Source: Pseudomonas viridiflava
GTDB lineage: Bacteria > Pseudomonadota > Gammaproteobacteria > Pseudomonadales > Pseudomonadaceae
Direction of reading: 5' to 3'
Length of the DNA stretch: 64,000 bases
Assembly (NCBI RefSeq): GCF_900580865.1
Contig: NZ_UTBZ01000164.1
Location: 62,001-126,000 of the forward strand
This document shows, one piece after another, positions 9,291-18,508 of the stretch. Below the pieces are notes generated by a model. It had not been told where the DNA came from. It saw nothing but the letters and a program-made list of their open reading frames with translations, and did no database searches. Numbering within the stretch: position 1 is the stretch's first letter; each line of letters opens with the position of its first letter. The translations under genes were made by a program, and so were the position numbers.

Positions 9291-9845
9291 ATGCCGCAAC
9301 AGGGTTTCAGCCTGATCGAACTGCTTATGGGACTGGCGATTGGCGCAATTGTTCTGCTGCTGGTCAGTCCGGCGTTTGCCACGCTCAGGGAATCGAACCA
9401 TCGGGATCAGGCGGCGCAATCCCTACTTGATGGCCTTCGCAACGCCCGCACCATGGCCATCACGCGCAATCAGAGCGTGGTGATTCATGGCATCAACGGC
9501 GACTGGAGTCAGGGCTGGCGGATCATTCTGGATATCAGCGGCCAGGGGCCGAAGGACAGCAGCAATCCGCTGCTGCAAGAGCGTGCGAGCGACAAGCAGG
9601 TGCCGATCGTCGGCAATTGGTCGGTGAGTCGTTATGTACGCTTCAGCAGTCTGGGGCAACCGCTGATGCCCGGGCGGGCATTTCAGGCAGGGACATTACA
9701 TGTCTGCTCGGCTCGCGAGCCGGTCAGCCAGCGCCAGATAGTGCTGGCGGCGACCGGTCGCGTGCGCCTGAACAGTCAAGAGACTGAGCAGGCGCTGTGT
9801 CAAAAAACCGAGAACGTCAGATCGAACGTACGCGCAGCTCTTTAG
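9291..9845 (+). CDS. fimT: FimT-like pseudopilin (GspH/FimT family)
   Basis: Protein of 184 residues starting MPQQG followed by the prepilin motif FSLIELLMGLAIGAIVLLL. The start at 9291 has a strong ribosome-binding site (GGAGGG at 9279-9284); a longer open frame upstream is a shadow. The body has the GspH-like pattern (SLLDGLRNARTMAITRNQSV) and two cysteines near the end (HVCSA, ALCQK). FimT is a minor pilin-like protein implicated in DNA uptake in several species. Here it is divergent from fimU and its 3' end overlaps the end of ispH by 29 bases. Confidence 0.82.
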   Translation: MPQQGFSLIELLMGLAIGAIVLLLVSPAFATLRESNHRDQAAQSLLDGLRNARTMAITRNQSVVIHGINGDWSQGWRIILDISGQGPKDSSNPLLQERASDKQVPIVGNWSVSRYVRFSSLGQPLMPGRAFQAGTLHVCSAREPVSQRQIVLAATGRVRLNSQETEQALCQKTENVRSNVRAAL

Positions 9846-10761
9846 GCATCGAGAACGTGATGTTCTCTTCGCGCCCGGCCAGCTCATCGGCGCCGGTTGC
9901 GCCCCAGGCCTGCAATTGCTGAATCACGCCGCGCACCAGCACTTCCGGCGCAGAGGCACCGGCGGTGATGCCAATACGTTCAACGCCATCGAACCAGCTC
10001 TTTTGCAGGTCTTCGGCACCGTCGATCAGGTAGGCCGGTGTGGCCATGCGCTCGGCGAGCTCACGCAGACGGTTGGAGTTGGAGCTGTTCGGGCTACCGA
10101 CTACCAGCACCACGTCGCACTCGTCGGCCAATTGCTTGACCGCGTCCTGGCGGTTTTGTGTGGCGTAGCAGATATCGTCCTTGCGCGGGCCGCCGATGGC
10201 CGGGAAGCGCGTACGCAGCGCATCGATGACGCGACTGGTGTCGTCCATCGACAGCGTGGTCTGGGTAACGAAAGCCAGTTTTTCCGGATTGTGCACCTGC
10301 AACTCGGCAACGTCTTTCTCGTCTTCGACGAGGTAAATCGCGCCGCCATTGCTGCCGTCGTACTGACCCATGGTGCCTTCGACTTCCGGGTGACCGGCGT
10401 GGCCGATCAGGATGCACTCACGACCGTCGCGGCTGTATTTCGCCACTTCGATGTGCACCTTGGTCACCAGCGGGCAAGTGGCGTCGAATACTTTCAGGCC
10501 ACGTCCGGCAGCTTCGGTACGCACGGCTTGAGATACACCGTGAGCACTGAAAATCACGATGACGTCATCCGGCACCTGATCCAGCTCTTCGACGAAGATC
10601 GCCCCGCGACTGCGCAGGTCTTCAACGACGAACTTGTTGTGCACCACTTCATGGCGCACATAGATCGGTGGCCCGAAGACTTCCAGGGCGCGGTTGACGA
10701 TTTCGATCGCCCGGTCCACACCGGCGCAGAAGCCACGGGGGTTGGCGAGTTTGATTTGCAT
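9817..10761 (-). CDS. ispH: IspH, 4-hydroxy-3-methylbut-2-enyl diphosphate reductase
   Basis: Protein of 314 residues, normal for the family. It performs the last step of the MEP isoprenoid pathway using a 4Fe-4S cluster. The three cluster cysteines are visible: Cys12 in NPRGFCAGVDRA, the Cys in FDATCPLVTKVH, and the Cys in DICYATQNRQ; the SPNSSNSNRL substrate-binding segment is present. The start MQIKLANPRGF at 10761 is chosen over 10812 because family members begin this way. It is convergent with fimT, and a REP doublet precedes it upstream. Confidence 0.96.
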   Translation of the reverse strand: MQIKLANPRGFCAGVDRAIEIVNRALEVFGPPIYVRHEVVHNKFVVEDLRSRGAIFVEELDQVPDDVIVIFSAHGVSQAVRTEAAGRGLKVFDATCPLVTKVHIEVAKYSRDGRECILIGHAGHPEVEGTMGQYDGSNGGAIYLVEDEKDVAELQVHNPEKLAFVTQTTLSMDDTSRVIDALRTRFPAIGGPRKDDICYATQNRQDAVKQLADECDVVLVVGSPNSSNSNRLRELAERMATPAYLIDGAEDLQKSWFDGVERIGITAGASAPEVLVRGVIQQLQAWGATGADELAGREENITFSMPKELRVRSI

Positions 10762-10812
10762 GCTGTGCCTCGTGTCTTGCGCGCAAGAAATAGCGAAAAC
10801 AGTGGAAAACAT

Positions 10813-10902
10813 TGTGGGAGCGAGCCTGCTCGCGAAAGCGGTGTGTCAGACAACATCTATGTTGAATGTCAGTCAGCATTCGCGAGCAGGCTCGCTCCCA
10901 CA
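10813..10902. repeat. REP doublet (inverted pair)
   Basis: Two inverted units (TGTGGGAGCGAGCCTGCTCG at 10813 and its complement ending at 10902) lie between ispH and fkpB on the same strand. The loop between units is about 35 bases. Confidence 0.88.
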
Positions 10903-10921
10903 TTTGACTACATAGAGTCAG

Positions 10922-11374
10922 TTAGATCGCTTTAACGTTGATGATCTCGACGTCAAAGGTCAGCGTCTTGCCTGCCAGCGGATGGTTGAAGTCGATGGTC
11001 ACTTGCGCGTCATCGAACTCTTTCACCACGCCCGGCAGCTCAGTATTGGCCGCATCGTTGAAGATCACCAGCAAACCCGGTGACAACTCCATGTCGACGA
11101 ACTGCGAACGCGGGATGATCTGTACGTTCTGCGGGTTCGGCTGGCCGAAGGCGTTTTCCGGCTCGACGGTCAGCGTACGCTTGTCACCAGCCTTGAAGCC
11201 GAACAGCGCCGCTTCGAAACCCGGCAGCAGGTTGCCGTCGCCGACCTTGAAGGTCGCTGGGGCCTTGTCGAACGTACTGTCGACGGTGTCGCCGTTCTCC
11301 AGGCGCAATGCAAAGTGCAAAGTGACTTCCGTGTTCTGGCCGATGCGTTGCTCAGCCAATACCTGTTCAGTCAT
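10922..11374 (-). CDS. fkpB: FkpB, FKBP-type peptidyl-prolyl isomerase (SlpA-like)
   Basis: Protein of 150 residues of the SlyD/FkpB class: the FKBP segment FKVGDGNLLPGFEAALFGFK and an inserted IF domain (AFGQPNPQNVQ, IIPRSQF), with the end NHPLAGKTLTFDVEI. It is a cytoplasmic prolyl isomerase and chaperone. The start overlaps the lspA stop by 8 bases. It is the last gene of the ribF-ileS-lspA-fkpB operon, an order shared with many gammaproteobacteria. Confidence 0.93.
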   Translation of the reverse strand: MTEQVLAEQRIGQNTEVTLHFALRLENGDTVDSTFDKAPATFKVGDGNLLPGFEAALFGFKAGDKRTLTVEPENAFGQPNPQNVQIIPRSQFVDMELSPGLLVIFNDAANTELPGVVKEFDDAQVTIDFNHPLAGKTLTFDVEIINVKAI

Positions 11375-11879
11375 GAACGGCTTCTCCGGTCTTTTTACTT
11401 TTGAACATATCCAGTGCCAGCATCACCGCACCAACAGTAATGGCGCTGTCGGCGAAGTTGAACGCCGGGAAGTACCAGCGGTTCTGCCAGTGCACCAGAA
11501 TGAAATCGATCACATGGCCCAAGGCAATGCGGTCATACAGATTGCCCAGCGCCCCACCCAGCACCAGCGCCAGCGCGACGGCCAGCCAGGTTTCGTTGCG
11601 GCCCAGACGCTTGAGCCAGACCACCAGCACAGCGCTGACCACAATTGCGATCAGGGCGAACAACCAGCGCTGCCAGCCGGAGCTGTCAGCGAGGAAGCTG
11701 AACGCAGCGCCGGTGTTGTAAGCCAGGGTCCAGCTGAAGTAATCGGGAATGATCACGATCTGCTGGAACATTTCGAGCTTGCCTTCGAAGTAGAACTTGC
11801 TGGCCTGGTCGATGACCAGAACCAGCAAACTCAACCACAGCCAGCTCAACCGTCCAAAACGGCCAACGGCATTAGGCAT
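11367..11879 (-). CDS. lspA: LspA, lipoprotein signal peptidase II
   Basis: Protein of 170 residues with four predicted membrane helices. The catalytic aspartate motifs are visible: GGALGNLYDRI followed by VIDF, and FNFADSAI. It cleaves the signal peptide of diacylglyceryl-modified prolipoproteins in the inner membrane. The start overlaps the ileS stop by 8 bases and the stop overlaps the fkpB start, so the three genes are translationally coupled. Confidence 0.96.
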   Translation of the reverse strand: MPNAVGRFGRLSWLWLSLLVLVIDQASKFYFEGKLEMFQQIVIIPDYFSWTLAYNTGAAFSFLADSSGWQRWLFALIAIVVSAVLVVWLKRLGRNETWLAVALALVLGGALGNLYDRIALGHVIDFILVHWQNRWYFPAFNFADSAITVGAVMLALDMFKSKKTGEAVHD

Positions 11880-14703
11880 AGTGACGAACCTCGCCAGCGC
11901 CGCTGATGTTGTCGACGCAACGACCGCAGATTTCCGGATGTTCCGGGTTCACGCCAACGTCTTCGCGGCAGTGCCAGCAACGAGCGCACTTCGGGAAGGC
12001 CGATTTGACGATCTTCAACTTCAGGCCGCTGACTTCAGTCACTACCGCGTCGGCCGGAGCCTGTACAAACGGTGCAACGCTGGCCGTGGAGGTGATCAAC
12101 ACAAAGCGCAGTTCGTTGCTCAGCTTGGCCAGATCGGCGCTCAGCGCGTCTTCGGCGTACAGCGTCACTTCGGCTTGCAGGTTGCCACCGACAGCTTTCG
12201 CTGCGCGCTGGATTTCCATTTCTTTGTTGACCGCTACTTTGACCGCCATCACGCGTTCCCAGTAGTCGCGGCCCAGTTCAACGTCAGCCGGCAGTTCGGT
12301 CAGACCTTCGTACCAGGTGTTGAGCATCACCGATTCGTTACGCTCGCCCGGCAGGTATTCCCACAGTTCGTCGGCGGTGAAGGCGAGGATCGGCGCGATC
12401 CAGCGCACCAGCGCTTCGGAGATGTGGAACAGCGCGGTTTGCGCCGAACGGCGCGCCTTGCTGTTGGCGCCAGTGGTGTACTGACGGTCCTTGATGATGT
12501 CGAGGTAGAAACCGCCCAGCTCCTGCACGCAGAAGTTGTGGATTTTCGAGTAGACGTTCCAGAAACGGTATTCGCCGTAGTGCTCTTGCAGCTCGCGTTG
12601 CAGCAGCAAGGTGCGGTCAACCGCCCAACGATCCAGCGCGAGCATTTCTTCAGCCGGCAGGATGTCGGTGGCCGGGTTGAAACCGCTCAGGTTCGAAAGC
12701 AGGAAGCGCGCGGTGTTGCGGATACGACGATAGGCGTCCGCACTGCGTGTCAGGATCTGATCCGATACCGCGATCTCGCCCGAATAATCTGTCGAAGCGA
12801 CCCATAGACGCATGATGTCAGCGCCCAATGTGTCGTTGATCTTTTTCGGCTCGATCACGTTTTTCAGCGACTTCGACATCTTGCGACCAGACTCGTCAAC
12901 GGTAAAACCGTGAGTCAGCAGTTCGCGGTACGGCGCGTGATTGTCGATGGCGCAACCGGTCAGCAGCGACGAGTGGAACCAGCCACGGTGCTGGTCGGAA
13001 CCTTCCAGGTACAGATCGGCACGCGGGCCGCTCTCGTGACCCATCGAATGCGAACCGCGCAGGACGTGCCAGTGCGTGGTGCCCGAGTCGAACCAGACGT
13101 CGAGGGTGTCGCTGATCTTGTCGTACAGCGGCGCTTCGTCGCCGAGCAACTCGGCAGCGTCCATCTTGAACCAGGCTTCGATGCCTTCGACTTCAACGCG
13201 CTTGGCGACTTCTTCCATCAATTCGACGGTGCGTGGGTGCAGCTCGCCGCTTTCCTTGTTGAGGAAGAACGGGATTGGCACGCCCCAGTTGCGCTGACGC
13301 GAGATGCACCAGTCCGGACGGTTGGCGATCATCGAGTGCAGACGCGCCTGGCCCCAGGCCGGGACGAACTTGGTGTCTTCAATGGCTTTGAGCGAACGCA
13401 CACGCAGGGTGTCGCCGCTGGTTGGCTCTTTGTCCATGCCGATGAACCACTGCGCGGTGGCGCGGTAGATCAGCGGGGTCTTGTGACGCCAGCAGTGCAT
13501 GTAGCTGTGTTTGATGATGGCGGTGTGCAACAGCGCACCGACTTCGGTGAGCTTGTCGACGATGGCCGGGTTGGCCTTCCAGATGAACTGGCCGCCGAAG
13601 AACTCCAGCGACGGCGCGTACACGCCGTTGCTCTGCACCGGGTTGAGGATGTCGTCGTTGACCATGCCATATTTCTTGCAAGTCACGAAGTCGTCCACGC
13701 CGTAGGCCGGAGCGGAGTGAACCACGCCGGTACCAGCGCCCAGTTCGACGTAGTCAGCCAGGTACACCGGCGACAGACGGTCGTAGAACGGGTGACGGAA
13801 GTTGATCAGCTCCAGCTCTTTACCGGTGGTGGTCGCGATGACTGAACCTTCCAGGCTGTAACGAGCAAGGCAGGCTTCGACCAGTTCTTCCGCCAGCACC
13901 AGCAACTTGTCGCCGACATCAACCAACGCGTAGTTGAATTCCGGGTGAACGTTCAGCGCCTGGTTGGCCGGGATGGTCCACGGGGTGGTGGTCCAGATCA
14001 CGATCGAGGCAGGTTTTCCCAGCGACGGCAGACCGAACGCAGCAGCCAGTTGGGCTTCGTCAGCGATCGGGAAAGCAACGTCGATGGTCGAGGAATCCTT
14101 GTTCTCGTACTCGACTTCCGCTTCGGCCAAGGCCGAACCGCAGTCGAAGCACCAGTTCACAGGCTTGAGGCCCTTGAACACGAAACCGCCCTTGACGATT
14201 TCGGCGAGCGCGCGGATTTCACCGGCCTCGTTCCTGAAGTTCATGGTCTTGTACGGGTTGGCCCAATCGCCCAGCACGCCGAGACGGATGAATTCGGACT
14301 TCTGCCCTTCGATCTGCTCGGTGGCGTAGGCACGGCACAGTTCGCGGGTCTTGTCCGCGCCCAGGTTCTTGCCGTGGGTCACTTCAACCTTGTGCTCGAT
14401 CGGCAGGCCGTGGCAGTCCCAACCCGGAACATAAGGCGCGTCGAAACCCGACAGGGTCTTCGAGCGGATGATCATGTCCTTGAGAATCTTGTTCAGTGCG
14501 TGACCGATGTGGATCGTGCCGTTGGCATACGGAGGGCCGTCATGCAGAACGAACTTCGGACGATCCTTGCCAATCTCGCGCAACTTTCCGTACAGGCCAA
14601 TACTGTCCCAGCGCTGCAGGATCTGCGGTTCGCGCTGTGGCAGGCCGGCCTTCATTGGGAAGGCGGTGTCCGGAAGGTTTAGCGTGGCTTTATAGTCGGT
14701 CAT
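11872..14703 (-). CDS. ileS: Isoleucyl-tRNA synthetase
   Basis: Protein of 943 residues, full length for class I IleRS. The HIGH motif is at residues 65-68 (NGTIHIGHALN), the KMSKS motif is present (GRKMSKSLKNV), an editing (CP1) domain lies between, and a C-terminal zinc ribbon has paired cysteines (CARCWHC and CGRCVDN). It charges tRNA-Ile and hydrolyses Val-tRNA. It starts 13 bases after ribF and overlaps lspA. Confidence 0.98.
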   Translation of the reverse strand: MTDYKATLNLPDTAFPMKAGLPQREPQILQRWDSIGLYGKLREIGKDRPKFVLHDGPPYANGTIHIGHALNKILKDMIIRSKTLSGFDAPYVPGWDCHGLPIEHKVEVTHGKNLGADKTRELCRAYATEQIEGQKSEFIRLGVLGDWANPYKTMNFRNEAGEIRALAEIVKGGFVFKGLKPVNWCFDCGSALAEAEVEYENKDSSTIDVAFPIADEAQLAAAFGLPSLGKPASIVIWTTTPWTIPANQALNVHPEFNYALVDVGDKLLVLAEELVEACLARYSLEGSVIATTTGKELELINFRHPFYDRLSPVYLADYVELGAGTGVVHSAPAYGVDDFVTCKKYGMVNDDILNPVQSNGVYAPSLEFFGGQFIWKANPAIVDKLTEVGALLHTAIIKHSYMHCWRHKTPLIYRATAQWFIGMDKEPTSGDTLRVRSLKAIEDTKFVPAWGQARLHSMIANRPDWCISRQRNWGVPIPFFLNKESGELHPRTVELMEEVAKRVEVEGIEAWFKMDAAELLGDEAPLYDKISDTLDVWFDSGTTHWHVLRGSHSMGHESGPRADLYLEGSDQHRGWFHSSLLTGCAIDNHAPYRELLTHGFTVDESGRKMSKSLKNVIEPKKINDTLGADIMRLWVASTDYSGEIAVSDQILTRSADAYRRIRNTARFLLSNLSGFNPATDILPAEEMLALDRWAVDRTLLLQRELQEHYGEYRFWNVYSKIHNFCVQELGGFYLDIIKDRQYTTGANSKARRSAQTALFHISEALVRWIAPILAFTADELWEYLPGERNESVMLNTWYEGLTELPADVELGRDYWERVMAVKVAVNKEMEIQRAAKAVGGNLQAEVTLYAEDALSADLAKLSNELRFVLITSTASVAPFVQAPADAVVTEVSGLKLKIVKSAFPKCARCWHCREDVGVNPEHPEICGRCVDNISGAGEVRHYA

Positions 14704-14716
14704 TTAAGGCTCTTCA

Positions 14717-15655
14717 TTAGCGATGGGCGCTAGGTGCGGCTAGTGCACGGGCGGTGGCGACATCCGCATTGATCGCCGTTTTCAGTGCCTCCAGGGAGGC
14801 GAAGCGCTGCTCTTCACGCAGCTTTTGGTGGAAAACCACCGTCAAACGCCGGTCATACAGATCGCCGGCAAAATCTAGAAGATGGACTTCAAGGTGGGCC
14901 TTGCCATCACCTTGTACCGTGGGCCGTACGCCGATATTGGCGACACCGGGCCAGGTCTTGCCGTCGATATCGACATCCACCAGGTACACCCCGGTGAACG
15001 GCACGCGACGACGCTTGAGTTGAATGTTGGCAGTGGGCGTACCCAGTTGCCGGGCCAGCTTCTGGCCGTGCAGCACGCGACCGGCAATGCGGTACGGGCG
15101 ACCGAGCAAACGTTCGGCCAAGGCAAAATCGGCGGCGGCGAGCGCGTTGCGCACTTGCGTGCTGCTGACACGAATGCCGTCCAGCTCGACGGTTTGCGCG
15201 GCTTCAACAGTGAAACCGTGCATCTGCCCGGCCTGCAGCAGGAAGTCGAAATCGCCGAGGCGGTCGCAACCGAAGCGGAAGTCGTCACCGACTTCCAGGT
15301 GCTGCACGCCGAGGCCATCAACGAGGATGGTATCGACGAACTCACTGGCGCTGAGCTTGCTCAAACGCTGGTTGAAAGCCAGGCACAACACCCGGTCGAC
15401 GCCTTCGGCCGCGAGCAATTGCAGCTTGTCGCGCAACCGGGCCAGACGCGCTGGCGCGGTCTCGGGGGCAAAGAATTCCCGTGGCTGCGGCTCGAAAATC
15501 ACCACGCAGCTGGGTACGCCCAACTCGAGCGCACGCTCACGCAGTCGGGCCAGGATAGCCTGGTGACCACGGTGAACACCGTCAAAGTTGCCAATAGTGG
15601 CGACGCAGCCCCGATGCTGGGGGCGCAAGTTGTGGAGGCCTCGAACCAGCTGCAT
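14717..15655 (-). CDS. ribF: RibF, bifunctional riboflavin kinase / FAD synthetase
   Basis: Protein of 312 residues. The N-terminal adenylyltransferase domain has GNFDGVHRGHQAIL and the C-terminal kinase domain has the GTPTANIQL motif and GVANIGVRPTV. It makes FMN and FAD from riboflavin. The start MQLVRGLHN at 15655 matches the family N terminus; an ATG at 15673 (MSKKRV) is possible, and neither has a strong ribosome-binding site. First gene of the ribF-ileS-lspA-fkpB run; 129 bases separate it from murJ upstream on the same strand. Confidence 0.94.
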   Translation of the reverse strand: MQLVRGLHNLRPQHRGCVATIGNFDGVHRGHQAILARLRERALELGVPSCVVIFEPQPREFFAPETAPARLARLRDKLQLLAAEGVDRVLCLAFNQRLSKLSASEFVDTILVDGLGVQHLEVGDDFRFGCDRLGDFDFLLQAGQMHGFTVEAAQTVELDGIRVSSTQVRNALAAADFALAERLLGRPYRIAGRVLHGQKLARQLGTPTANIQLKRRRVPFTGVYLVDVDIDGKTWPGVANIGVRPTVQGDGKAHLEVHLLDFAGDLYDRRLTVVFHQKLREEQRFASLEALKTAINADVATARALAAPSAHR

Positions 15656-15784
15656 AACGCGCTTCTTGCTCATAAAGTGGTCGATTATAACCACACCCGA
15701 CGGCCGACGACAGGCAACACCGTAACGCAAAGTGAACGAGCCGACAAAACTGCCGGCCCGCGCCTGTTTATAAAGGGTAAAACC

Positions 15785-17323
15785 TTAACTCAAGGCCTTG
15801 CGATTGAAGTCACGCAAGCGGAAACCCAACAGCAGCAACATACCGAAATAGGACACCACGCCCGCCGCGACCAATGCGCCCAGACGCAGGAAGCGCTCAA
15901 GCATGTGCCCCTGATCCCACGCAGGCATGAAATGCATGCCAATCAACAGCACTGCCGACATCACCGCAACCGCCACCACCAGCTTGAAGCCGAACTTTGC
16001 CCAGCCCGGCTGAGGTTGATACATCTGCTGCTTGCGCAGTTGATAGAACAGCAGTCCGGCGTTGAGGCAGGCACCGGCACTGATCGCCAACGCCAGACCG
16101 GCGTGAGCCAGCGGGCCAATCAATACCAGGTTAAACAGTTGCGTAACCACCAGAGTGAAAATTGCGATTTTCACTGGGGTACGGATGTTCTGTTGCGCAT
16201 AAAAGCCCGGCGCCAACACTTTGATTACGATAATCCCGAGCAAACCGACGGAATAAGCAATCAGTGCACGCTGAGTCATTTCGGCGTCGAAGCCACTGAA
16301 TTGACCGTACTGGAACAACGAAACGGTCAGCGGCTCGGCGAGAATCCCCAGCGCCAGCGCACAGGGCAGCACCAGCACGAAGCACAGGCGCAGGCCCCAA
16401 TCGAGAATTCGCGAGTATTCATGGCGATCTTTGCTGGCGTAGGTCTTGGCCAGCGTCGGCAGCAGAATCGTACCCAACGCCACACCCAGTACGCCGGATG
16501 GCAACTCCATCAGGCGGTCGGCGTAATACATCCACGACACCGAGCCTGCGACCAGAAACGAGGCGAAGATGGTGTTGATGATCAGCGAGATCTGGCTGAC
16601 CGACACGCCGAGAATCGCCGGCAGCATCTGTTTCATCACACGCCAGACGCCGCTATCACGCAGATTAAGGCGCGGCAGTACCAGCATGCCGATCTTTTTC
16701 AGGTGCGGCAGTTGATAGAGCAACTGCGCCAGACCACCGACCAGTACTGCCCAGCCCAGCGCCATCACCGGCGGATCAAAGTACGGCGTGAGAAACAGCG
16801 AAAACACGATCATGCTGACGTTGAGCAGAGTCGGCACGAAGGCCGGCACCGAGAAACGGTTCCAGGTATTGAGAATCGCGCCCGCCAGTGAGGACAGGGA
16901 GATCAGCAATATATAGGGGAACGTCACCCGCAACAGATCGGAGGTGAGCTGGAATTTTTCCGGCGTATCGGTAAAGCCCGGAGCCGTGGCCCAGATCACC
17001 CAAGGCGCGGCAATCATGCCCAGCGCCGTCACTACCGCCAATACCAGTGTCAGCAGACCCGACACATAGGCAATGAAGGTTCGGGTCGCCTCTTCACCCT
17101 GCTGACTTTTGTATTCGGCAAGAATCGGTACGAAAGCCTGAGAGAAAGCTCCTTCGGCGAAGATCCTGCGCAGCAGATTGGGCAATTTGAAGGCAATAAA
17201 GAAGGCGTCCGTCGCCATCCCGGCGCCGAATGTACGGGCAATGAGCGTGTCACGAACAAACCCGAGAATCCGGGAAAGCATCGTGATAGAGCTGACGGCG
17301 GCCAACGATTTGAGCAGATTCAT
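15785..17323 (-). CDS. murJ: MurJ, lipid II flippase
   Basis: Protein of 512 residues with about fourteen hydrophobic segments, the MVF/MurJ architecture. The N terminus MNLLKSLAAVSSITMLSRI followed by GFVRDTLIARTFGAG is the family signature, with the charged cavity residues in the RDT and RRIFAEGAFSQAFVP segments. It moves lipid-linked peptidoglycan precursor across the inner membrane. Divergent from rpsT. Confidence 0.96.
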   Translation of the reverse strand: MNLLKSLAAVSSITMLSRILGFVRDTLIARTFGAGMATDAFFIAFKLPNLLRRIFAEGAFSQAFVPILAEYKSQQGEEATRTFIAYVSGLLTLVLAVVTALGMIAAPWVIWATAPGFTDTPEKFQLTSDLLRVTFPYILLISLSSLAGAILNTWNRFSVPAFVPTLLNVSMIVFSLFLTPYFDPPVMALGWAVLVGGLAQLLYQLPHLKKIGMLVLPRLNLRDSGVWRVMKQMLPAILGVSVSQISLIINTIFASFLVAGSVSWMYYADRLMELPSGVLGVALGTILLPTLAKTYASKDRHEYSRILDWGLRLCFVLVLPCALALGILAEPLTVSLFQYGQFSGFDAEMTQRALIAYSVGLLGIIVIKVLAPGFYAQQNIRTPVKIAIFTLVVTQLFNLVLIGPLAHAGLALAISAGACLNAGLLFYQLRKQQMYQPQPGWAKFGFKLVVAVAVMSAVLLIGMHFMPAWDQGHMLERFLRLGALVAAGVVSYFGMLLLLGFRLRDFNRKALS

Positions 17324-17493
17324 TGAGGGAATTTGTGCCTGTCGATAAACAGCAGGCGAACAAAGCGCCTACTTGTGCGATACTCCGCGCCGCAGCAGCA
17401 CAGAGCCAAAGCTCGCGAGTTTACAGGTCAAGCGCCGGAAATAAATATCCCGCCTCTTTATACCTACCACTTAGCGGAACGTTTCAAGTGCCC

Positions 17494-17522
17494 TTGACAA
17501 GACTTCTCTTCATCGGCATGAT
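17494..17522 (+). promoter_or_regulatory. Candidate sigma-70 promoter of rpsT
   Basis: TTGACA at 17494-17499 is a perfect -35 hexamer; CATGAT at 17517-17522, 17 bases later, is a moderate -10. The site is about 54 bases upstream of the rpsT GTG start in the murJ-rpsT divergent space. Confidence 0.45.
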
Positions 17523-17575
17523 TCGCGGCCTATTTTGTTTGCTATTTCCTAAAAAGTCTTTCGAGGAGCTCGACG

Positions 17576-17848
17576 GTGGCCAACTCACCTTCCGCCAAAA
17601 AACGTGCAAAACAGGCTGAGAAGCGTCGCAGCCACAACGCCAGCCTGCGTTCCATGGTTCGCACCTACATCAAGAATGTAGTTAAAGCCATTGACGCAAA
17701 AGACGCTGAAAAAGCTCAAGCTGCATACGTTCTGGCTGTGCCAGTTATCGACCGTATGGCCGATAAAGGCATCATCCACAAGAACAAGGCTGCTCGCCAT
17801 AAGAGCCGCCTGAATGGCCACGTTAAAGCGCTGAAAGAAGCTGCTTAA
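17576..17848 (+). CDS. rpsT: 30S ribosomal protein S20
   Basis: Protein of 90 residues, lysine/arginine rich and helical, starting MANSPSAKKRAKQAEKRRSH as S20 does. The start codon is GTG at 17576, preceded by GAGGAGC. It binds 16S rRNA early in 30S assembly. Monocistronic, with a strong terminator 15 bases after the stop. Confidence 0.98.
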   Translation: MANSPSAKKRAKQAEKRRSHNASLRSMVRTYIKNVVKAIDAKDAEKAQAAYVLAVPVIDRMADKGIIHKNKAARHKSRLNGHVKALKEAA

Positions 17849-17863
17849 TCCGACGTAGTCATT

Positions 17864-17893
17864 AAAAAACCGACCTTAGGGTCGGTTTTTTAT
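17864..17893 (+). terminator. Rho-independent terminator of rpsT
   Basis: The stem AAACCGACC/GGTCGGTTT with a short loop (TTA region) is followed by a run of T residues. An A-rich 5' flank makes it potentially bidirectional. Confidence 0.9.
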
Positions 17894-17926
17894 TGCCTGT
17901 GATTTAACAAATGCACAGCAAAAAAA

Positions 17927-18016
17927 TGTGGGAGCGAGCCTGCTCGCGAATGCGATCTGCCTGTTGATATTTCCATCGACTGACACGACCCTTCGCGAGC
18001 AGGCTCGCTCCCACAG
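17927..18016. repeat. REP doublet (inverted pair)
   Basis: Units TGTGGGAGCGAGCCTGCTCG (from 17927) and its inverse (ending 18016) sit between the convergent rpsT and creA genes. Confidence 0.88.
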
Positions 18017-18030
18017 TTAGTTTTGCGGTG

Positions 18031-18498
18031 CTATTGCTGGACCGGCACCCATGGCAGGATCGGGATGGCAGTCACAGCATTCTGCGGACTGCCTTCGATC
18101 AAGCGATCGCTGTAGACCAGGTAAACCAGCGTATTGCGCTTCTTGTCGAGGAAACGCACCACCTGCATGGTCTTGAACACCAGCGAAGTGCGCTCCTTGA
18201 ACACCTCATCGCCATCTTTCAGATCACCCTTGAACTTGATCGGACCGACCTGACGACACGCGATCGAGGCTTCAGCGCGATCCTCAGCCAGACCGAGACC
18301 ACCCTTCACACCGCCAGTCTTGGCACGCGACAGGTAGCAGGTCACCCCTTCAACTTTCGGATCATCGAAAGCTTCGACCACAATCCGGTCGTTCGGCCCG
18401 ACAAACTTGAACACTGTCGACACCTGACCGATTTCCTCGGCCGAGGCCAGCAATGGCATCGCCATCAGCAAGCCCAACAATCCTTTTGCTAAACGCAT
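18031..18498 (-). CDS. creA: CreA-family periplasmic protein
   Basis: Protein of 155 residues with a signal peptide (MRLAKGLLGLLMAMPLLASA) and the CreA core: GQVSTVFKFVGPNDRIVVEA, followed by VEGVTCYLSRAKTGG. The molecular function of CreA is not established. It begins 10 bases after proB and is the third gene of an obg-proB-creA run on the minus strand. Two cysteines (TCYLS, ACRQV) could form a periplasmic disulfide. Confidence 0.88.
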   Translation of the reverse strand: MRLAKGLLGLLMAMPLLASAEEIGQVSTVFKFVGPNDRIVVEAFDDPKVEGVTCYLSRAKTGGVKGGLGLAEDRAEASIACRQVGPIKFKGDLKDGDEVFKERTSLVFKTMQVVRFLDKKRNTLVYLVYSDRLIEGSPQNAVTAIPILPWVPVQQ

Positions 18499-18508
18499 CG
18501 AGTTTTCC

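Noticed and set aside
14882..16891. 669-residue open frame antisense to ribF and murJ
   Set aside because: It is a GC-rich shadow of the real minus-strand genes, with a composition dominated by His, Gln and Arg and no recognisable motif.
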